The notes beneath the pieces were generated by a model that was given only the letters and a program-made list of their open reading frames with translations, made no database searches and had not been told where the DNA came from. A stretch of 9,103 nucleotides of DNA, from positions 1 through 9,103 of the forward strand of contig DFSO01000040.1 of the NCBI GenBank assembly GCA_002378665.1, written 5' to 3'. Shown here piece by piece: positions 5,373 through 9,103 of the stretch (position 1 is its first letter; each line of letters opens with the position of its first letter). The position numbers and the translations under genes are program-made. Origin of the DNA: Loktanella sp. UBA3435. GTDB lineage: Bacteria; Pseudomonadota; Alphaproteobacteria; Rhodobacterales; Rhodobacteraceae.

Positions 5373-6284
5373 TTATCCGAAGATCGACCAGCCTGTGGTG
5401 CGCGCGAGCCGTTCCATCGCCAAAGTGCCCAATTGGGAATTGCCACGTGCGTTTAATCCAGGTGACCAGACAGCGACCGAGGCCTTGTTCGGGACCACGA
5501 CCATAATGCCACCGCCAACACCGCTTTTACCCGGCAAACCCACGCGGAATGCGAACTCTCCCGAACCGTCGTAATGGCCGCAGGTCATCATTAACGCATT
5601 GATCCGCCGTATTTTTTGGCGCGACAATAGCCGCGGCGCGGATTTTGCGCCTGTCAGAAATCGCGCAGCGTTGGCCAGTTGAACGCAGTTCATTTCAATG
5701 GCGCATTGGTGGAAATACGTCCCGCATGTCAGTTCTGGCGCGTTCAAAAGTCGCCCGTGAGATGCCATGAAATGCGCCAAAGATCGGTTGAGATGCCCCG
5801 TTTCTTCTTCGGATTTCGCGACGTTTTCGTTGATGTGGATGTCGTCGTCATTAGCGGACATCCGCACAAAGCGCAGAAGTTCGCCCAATGTTTCGCGCGG
5901 CGCGTGACCCGCCAAAATCGAATCCGTGACGATTAATGCGCCCGCATTGATGAACGGATTGCGCGGGATGCCTGATTCTGTCTCCAATTGCAGGATTGAA
6001 TTGAACGCCAATCCAGAGGGTTCAACGCCGACACGCCGCCACAAAGATTCTCCCAAACGGCCCAAGGCAATTGCCAGTGTGAAAACTTTCGAGACGCTTT
6101 GGATCGAGAATGGGGTAAGGGCGTCGCCCGTCTGGTGGGTTTCGCCCTCTGCCGTCACAATCGCCATGCCAAATTGGTTGCAATCTACGCGGCCCAGCTC
6201 TGGAATATAGTCCGCCACGCGGCCACGGTCTTCGGCTGCGGCCATTTCCGCGCCGATCTCGGCCACGATCGCGCCGAGATCCAT
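5373..6284 (-). CDS. glsA: glutaminase A
   Basis: This 303-residue cytoplasmic enzyme hydrolyses glutamine to glutamate and ammonia and belongs to the serine-dependent beta-lactamase-like glutaminase family. The S-x-x-K active site is SVSK (S63, K66) inside FSIQSVSKVF. Other conserved elements are GIPRNPFINAGAL (105-117), the CGTYFHQCAIEMN region (187-199, Y189) and PGKSGVGGGI (251-260). Length matches E. coli-type glutaminases. ATG 6284 was chosen over ATG 6314 because the extra ten residues lie inside hisH and family members begin near MDLGAIV; GGAAG occurs nine bases before it. The start lies one base after the hisH stop codon, so translation is probably coupled. A glutaminase attached to a histidine operon is unusual, and its role there is not shown. 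Confidence 0.93.
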   Translation of the reverse strand: MDLGAIVAEIGAEMAAAEDRGRVADYIPELGRVDCNQFGMAIVTAEGETHQTGDALTPFSIQSVSKVFTLAIALGRLGESLWRRVGVEPSGLAFNSILQLETESGIPRNPFINAGALIVTDSILAGHAPRETLGELLRFVRMSANDDDIHINENVAKSEEETGHLNRSLAHFMASHGRLLNAPELTCGTYFHQCAIEMNCVQLANAARFLTGAKSAPRLLSRQKIRRINALMMTCGHYDGSGEFAFRVGLPGKSGVGGGIMVVVPNKASVAVWSPGLNARGNSQLGTLAMERLARTTGWSIFG

Positions 6285-6285
6285 G

Positions 6286-6924
6286 TTACGGCTTCCAGCG
6301 CAGGAAGTTACCAATCATGCGCAGCCCTGCGTCTTGGGATTTCTCAGGGTGGAACTGCATCCCGATGATATTATCGCGACCCACGATGGCGGTGATGTCG
6401 CCCGCGTAATCCACATGCGCCAGCCGCTCGGCTGGGTTGGCCACATCCATCGCATAGGAATGCACGAAATAAGCGTGCTCGCCCGTCTCTATGCCCGCAA
6501 GCACAGGGTGGGGCGTGTCGATGATCAAGTCGTTCCAGCCCATATGCGGGACTTTAAGCGCAGGGTCGGCAGGCGTGATCTTGCGGATATCGCCTGCGAT
6601 CCAGCCAAAGCCAGCGGTTTCCTCATATTCATGCCCCGTCGTCGCCAGCATCTGCATGCCGACGCAAATCCCCATAAAAGGCACTGCACGTTTGGTCACG
6701 GAGTCGATGATCGCCTCGGCCAAGGCCGTGCGGCTGAATAACTCGTTCTTGCAGTGCGGGAACGCGCCGTCGCCAGGCAGGACAATACGGTCAGCCTTTG
6801 CCACGACGTCGGGGTCGGAGGTGACGATGACCGCGCCCGCGTTACCTTCCACAGCCATCCGCTCGAATGCTTTTTGCGCCGAGTGCAGGTTGCCGCTGTC
6901 GTAATCGACAAGAACCGTGGTCAT
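6286..6924 (-). CDS. hisH: imidazole glycerol phosphate synthase, glutamine amidotransferase subunit
   Basis: This 212-residue class I (triad) glutamine amidotransferase releases ammonia from glutamine and passes it to HisF for IGP synthesis. The nucleophile is C87 in GICVGMQML; the triad is completed by H192 and E194 in MQFHPEKSQ. The N-terminus VDYDSGNLHSAQKAF (6-20) and PHMGWN (126-131) are typical. The oxyanion-loop motif reads PGDGAFP (50-56), where PGVGAF is more common. The ATG overlaps the hisB stop codon as ATGA (6921-6924). The stop codon lies one base before glsA. Its catalytic partner HisF is in the separate hisAFE block. Confidence 0.96.
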   Translation of the reverse strand: MTTVLVDYDSGNLHSAQKAFERMAVEGNAGAVIVTSDPDVVAKADRIVLPGDGAFPHCKNELFSRTALAEAIIDSVTKRAVPFMGICVGMQMLATTGHEYEETAGFGWIAGDIRKITPADPALKVPHMGWNDLIIDTPHPVLAGIETGEHAYFVHSYAMDVANPAERLAHVDYAGDITAIVGRDNIIGMQFHPEKSQDAGLRMIGNFLRWKP

Positions 6925-7508
6925 AGCATACCTTTGGTCGATGGAATCGCATCCGCCTTGCGCGGGTCGGTTTCCAAAGCGTCACGCAATGCGCGCGCCA
7001 CAGCTTTAAACGCAGCCTCGACGATATGGTGGGCATTAAAACCGTGCAGCTTGTCGATGTGCAACGTGATGCCACCATGAGTACTCAGCGCCTGAAAGAA
7101 CTCGCGCACCAGTTCGGTGTCAAAGGTGCCGATCTTGCCGAACGGCAGATCAAGGTTGCAAATCAGATAGGGGCGGGCGGACAGATCAAGGGCGCAGCGC
7201 ACCTGCGCGTCGTCCATCGCAAGGTGGCAAGAGCCGTAGCGCACAATGCCTTTTTTGTCGCCCATCGCTTGGGTCAGCGCTTGACCAATGGCAATGCCCA
7301 CATCTTCAACCGTGTGGTGATCGTCGATGTGTAAATCGCCCGACGCGCGGACGGTCATATCAATCAGCGCATGGCGCGACAGCTGGTCCAGCATGTGGTC
7401 AAAAAAGCCAACGCCAGTCTGGTTGTCATAAACGCCTGTGCCGTCCAGATTGAGGGTGACGGTGATATCCGTCTCGGCGGTTTTGCGGGTGATTGTTGCG
7501 CTGCGCAT
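6921..7508 (-). CDS. hisB: imidazoleglycerol-phosphate dehydratase
   Basis: This 195-residue monofunctional IGPD dehydrates imidazole glycerol phosphate to imidazole acetol phosphate. It has no histidinol-phosphatase domain, unlike the enterobacterial bifunctional HisB. The paired Mn-binding histidine motifs are present: DHHTVED (63-69) and AHHIVEAAFK (159-168). FFDHMLDQLSRH (35-46), YGSCHLAMDDA (91-101) and the C-terminal PSTKG (189-193) are also conserved. The ATG is preceded by GGAG seven bases upstream. It is first in hisB-hisH-glsA, with a good promoter candidate 28 bases upstream, and it diverges from the small Lrp-like gene at 7636. Confidence 0.97.
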   Translation of the reverse strand: MRSATITRKTAETDITVTLNLDGTGVYDNQTGVGFFDHMLDQLSRHALIDMTVRASGDLHIDDHHTVEDVGIAIGQALTQAMGDKKGIVRYGSCHLAMDDAQVRCALDLSARPYLICNLDLPFGKIGTFDTELVREFFQALSTHGGITLHIDKLHGFNAHHIVEAAFKAVARALRDALETDPRKADAIPSTKGML

Positions 7509-7535
7509 ATCTGTCTCCGAAAGCTAGTTAGGGCG

Positions 7536-7564
7536 CTTATAGGGGGCGGGGACAGTTGCGCCAA
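7536..7564 (-). promoter_or_regulatory. hisB-hisH-glsA promoter
   Basis: Minus strand: TTGGCG (7564-7559, four of six), an exact 17-base spacer and TATAAG (7541-7536, five of six). The start of transcription would be near 7529, giving a leader of about 20 bases that contains the GGAG ribosome site. The leader is too short for a his-type attenuator peptide. Confidence 0.55.
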
Positions 7565-7635
7565 GGTCTCGTTTCAGGGATTGCGCGACCTGTGCCCGCT
7601 ATGTCAGCTTAAGGGCAATCAAATAAGGAAATCCA

Positions 7636-7875
7636 ATGACCACCTGTGTGTTTGTGCAAATTCGCTGCCGCCCCGGAACAACCTATTCGGTTGCCAATGA
7701 TATCGCGCTGAAAGAGATTCACTCAGAGCTTTATTCAACCAGTGGCGAGCATGATCTGCTGATGAAGCTTTATATTCCAGACGGCGAAGATGTCGGGAAA
7801 TACCTTAACGATAACCTGATGGGCGTTGATGGGATTGAGCGCACGCTGACGACCCTCACGTTTAAGGCGTTCTAG
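7636..7875 (+). CDS. stand-alone Lrp/AsnC ligand-binding (RAM) domain protein
   Basis: This 79-residue protein is the alpha/beta-sandwich effector-binding domain of the Lrp/AsnC regulators (strand VFVQIRC, helix, then SGEHDLLMKLYIP at 36-48 and a C-terminal strand TLTTLTFK). It has no DNA-binding helix-turn-helix. Full Lrp proteins are about twice this length, so it is either a free amino-acid-sensing oligomer or a partner for full-length Lrp proteins. AAGGAA lies seven bases before the ATG. It diverges from hisB with 127 bases between the starts, so a link to amino-acid supply is possible but inferred. Its stop codon shares CTAG (7872-7875) with the convergent diguanylate cyclase. Confidence 0.88.
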   Translation: MTTCVFVQIRCRPGTTYSVANDIALKEIHSELYSTSGEHDLLMKLYIPDGEDVGKYLNDNLMGVDGIERTLTTLTFKAF

Positions 7876-8873
7876 GCGAAGGCGGGGGGCGCGTGTAAAA
7901 GACCCGAGACAACACGATTGCAGCCGAGACTCTTGGCTGAATAGAGGTTTTCATCAGCAACTACTATTGCATCCTCAAACCGCCCCCCAATATCGACGAT
8001 CGAGACGCCGATTGAGAGTGTGATGTCCGCCATTTCGTTAATCACGCTGGTTTCGACCTCGTGGCGGATTCGCTCTGCGACAGTTGTCGCAATGTTCAAA
8101 TCGCTGTTTAGCAGCGTGATGAGAAATTCATCGCCCCCGAGGCGGATCACACTATCGCCCGCGCTCACGGCGTTGAAAGAAATCGTGGCAATTTGGCGTA
8201 AGACTCTGTCACCAGCCGCATGGCCAAGTGTGTCGTTGACGGCCTTGAATTTATCGACATCGATCATCAATACAAATGAACTTTTTCCCGATAGCCTGTG
8301 ATCATAGGCGGCCCTTGGGAGGAAGCGGCGGTTATAGCAGCCCGTCAGCGGGTCGCGGTGATTGATCTCGATTAACTCTGCATTCAATTCCAGCATCCGG
8401 ACCCCTAAGAGATCGAAGAAAAGTGAAACGATTAGCAGCGATGCAGTGAGGCGCAGCACTAAGCCAAGATCCCAAGTCATGGCGGCAAGGCCTGCAATGC
8501 ACAGTGTTGTGATACCCGAGAAGACCCTTGCTTGGTTGGGCGCAAACAGCAGGTAAGATGCAATTACCAGCGGAAAAGTCCAGAAAACGCCTGCGGGTCC
8601 AACGACATAGATACTATAGCAAATGGCAAATACGTTGCCATAAAGCATGATTGCGCCGCGAAACTTCAGCTCCTTTTGACTGCCACCAGTCGTCCACAAG
8701 AACCGCGCGGTTAAAGCAACGGCCACAAGACTCACTATCGCGAGAAGTGGTTCGTCGATGTAGTAATTCTTCACCGCGAGACCAAAGCCCACCACAACCG
8801 CGATAATCCCCATGTTTCTGGCAATTCCGGGGTGCATGATGAGGTCGGAAAGCGTTTGATTTTCAAATGTCAC
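7872..8873 (-). CDS. membrane-bound GGDEF diguanylate cyclase
   Basis: This 333-residue protein is predicted to make c-di-GMP from two GTP. The N-terminal part contains about six hydrophobic segments (roughly 21-38, 42-59, 74-91, 95-111, 117-133, 138-156), an undefined membrane sensor. The GGDEF domain starts at RDPLTGCYNRR (173-183). It has the Mg-binding stretch MIDVDKFKAVNDTLGHAAGD (203-222), an intact signature RLGGDEF (244-250) and a late YSAKSLGCNR (311-320). The inhibitory I-site position, normally RxxD before the signature, reads SAGD (237-240), so product inhibition through the primary site is probably lost. The start is GTG; TAG three codons upstream rules out a longer frame, but the ribosome site is weak and ATG at residue 13 is an alternative. 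Confidence 0.9.
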   Translation of the reverse strand: MTFENQTLSDLIMHPGIARNMGIIAVVVGFGLAVKNYYIDEPLLAIVSLVAVALTARFLWTTGGSQKELKFRGAIMLYGNVFAICYSIYVVGPAGVFWTFPLVIASYLLFAPNQARVFSGITTLCIAGLAAMTWDLGLVLRLTASLLIVSLFFDLLGVRMLELNAELIEINHRDPLTGCYNRRFLPRAAYDHRLSGKSSFVLMIDVDKFKAVNDTLGHAAGDRVLRQIATISFNAVSAGDSVIRLGGDEFLITLLNSDLNIATTVAERIRHEVETSVINEMADITLSIGVSIVDIGGRFEDAIVVADENLYSAKSLGCNRVVSGLLHAPPAFA

Positions 8874-8923
8874 CGTATCTACCGCTCATTACCTGTCGCA
8901 GCTTCGCGGAGAAAACATAATTA

Positions 8924-8931
8924 ATAGTTAA
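8924..8931 (-). promoter_or_regulatory. possible CtrA half-site upstream of the diguanylate cyclase
   Basis: The AT-rich block at about 8914-8933 contains TTAACTAT on the minus strand, seven of eight to the alphaproteobacterial CtrA half-site TTAACCAT, 50 bases before the GTG start. TTAA also recurs nearby (8921-8924). A 7-bp inverted repeat TTACCTG/CAGGTAA (8889-8895, 8934-8940) flanks the block. No convincing -35/-10 pair was found. This is a pattern match only. Confidence 0.2.
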
Positions 8932-8968
8932 TGCAGGTAAGTCCCAGCGCCAACGCGTGTCGGCATTT

Positions 8969-8997
8969 AAAAACAGAAAGGCCGCCCGAAGGCGGCC
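8969..8997 (-). terminator. intrinsic terminator after tRNA-Gly
   Basis: On the minus strand the transcript forms GGCCGCC (8997-8991 and neighbours) paired with GGCGGCC around a TTCG tetraloop (8990-8987), followed by TTTCTGTTTTT (8979-8969). The very stable UUCG hairpin plus T-run is a classic terminator and ends the tRNA-Gly transcript before the cyclase promoter region. Confidence 0.88.
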
Positions 8998-9028
8998 CTG
9001 TCTATGTCTCTAAGGAGACTAACGAAAC

Positions 9029-9103
9029 TGGAGCGGGCGAAGAGATTCGAACTCTCGACCCTAACCTTGGCAAGGTTATGCTCTACCCCTGAGCTACGCC
9101 CGC
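9029..9103 (-). tRNA. tRNA-Gly (GCC)
   Basis: A complete 75-base tRNA read on the minus strand. The acceptor GCGGGCG (9103-9097) pairs with CGCCCGC (9039-9033). The D arm is AGCTCAGGGGTAGAGC. The anticodon stem ACCTT/AAGGT flanks GCC (9071-9069), and the T loop contains TTCGAAT. The discriminator T and an encoded CCA end occupy 9032-9029. The 5' end coincides with the last base of the window, and its promoter is outside. Confidence 0.97.

Noticed and set aside
6285..6314. Ten-residue N-terminal extension of glutaminase
   Set aside because: It lies wholly inside the hisH 3' end. ATG 6284 fits the family length and lies one base after the hisH stop codon.
7509..7535. Histidine-type attenuator leader peptide before hisB
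   Set aside because: The predicted leader is about 20 bases, with no His-codon run and no terminator hairpin.
8855..8867. Palindrome TTTGA-TTT-TCAAA as an operator
   Set aside because: It lies within the first codons of the diguanylate cyclase, is AT-rich and short, and has no partner site.
1..9103. Mobile element, CRISPR array, toxin-antitoxin or defence system
   Set aside because: No transposase, integrase, repeat-spacer pattern, terminal repeats or known defence domains were seen. The two tRNA genes at the edges show no duplicated attachment site.

Overview
The window looks like chromosomal DNA of an alphaproteobacterium, most likely a marine Rhodobacteraceae/Roseobacter-type bacterium. 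This is inferred from protein content: split histidine clusters, monofunctional HisB and HisE, a YHS '(seleno)protein' type, a DUF2147 protein and a stand-alone Lrp ligand-binding domain, in moderately GC-rich DNA. It is mainly housekeeping DNA. I see no phage, transposon, CRISPR or defence genes.

Layout. Positions 1-41 hold the 5' half of a minus-strand tRNA, probably Tyr(GTA), with its promoter. Then come plus-strand rlmB and a small zinc-ribbon protein (183-1286), a secreted YHS-domain protein (1383-1832), a leader region with a promoter-like element, potential alternative RNA helices and a strong intrinsic terminator (1866-1987), and a CoA-binding protein (2013-2432). Next is the minus-strand hisA-hisF-hisE block (4210 down to 2429). 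A divergent intergenic region with an FNR-like site follows, then plus-strand DUF2147 (4345-4734). A bidirectional terminator separates this from a minus-strand run: hisB, hisH, glutaminase glsA and, after a gap, a lipoprotein lytic transglycosylase (7508 down to 4779). A stand-alone Lrp/AsnC ligand-binding protein (7636-7875) diverges from hisB and converges on a membrane diguanylate cyclase (8873-7872). The window closes with a UUCG-loop terminator and a complete tRNA-Gly(GCC).

How the genes work together. HisE removes pyrophosphate from phosphoribosyl-ATP. HisA isomerises ProFAR to PRFAR. HisH and HisF form imidazole-glycerol-phosphate synthase, and HisB dehydrates IGP. Five histidine steps are therefore encoded in two same-strand transcription units that are interrupted by envelope genes. 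Start and stop codons are tightly coupled (hisB/hisH and hisF/hisE share ATGA; hisA/hisF and hisH/glsA are 1 nt apart). The glutaminase coupled to hisH is the most distinctive gene-order feature.

The best leads are the 1866-1987 leader ahead of the CoA-binding gene, the FNR-like box at 4287-4300, two convergent gene pairs whose stop codons share a CTAG palindrome, and the hisH-glsA coupling. I did not find a convincing new multi-gene system.
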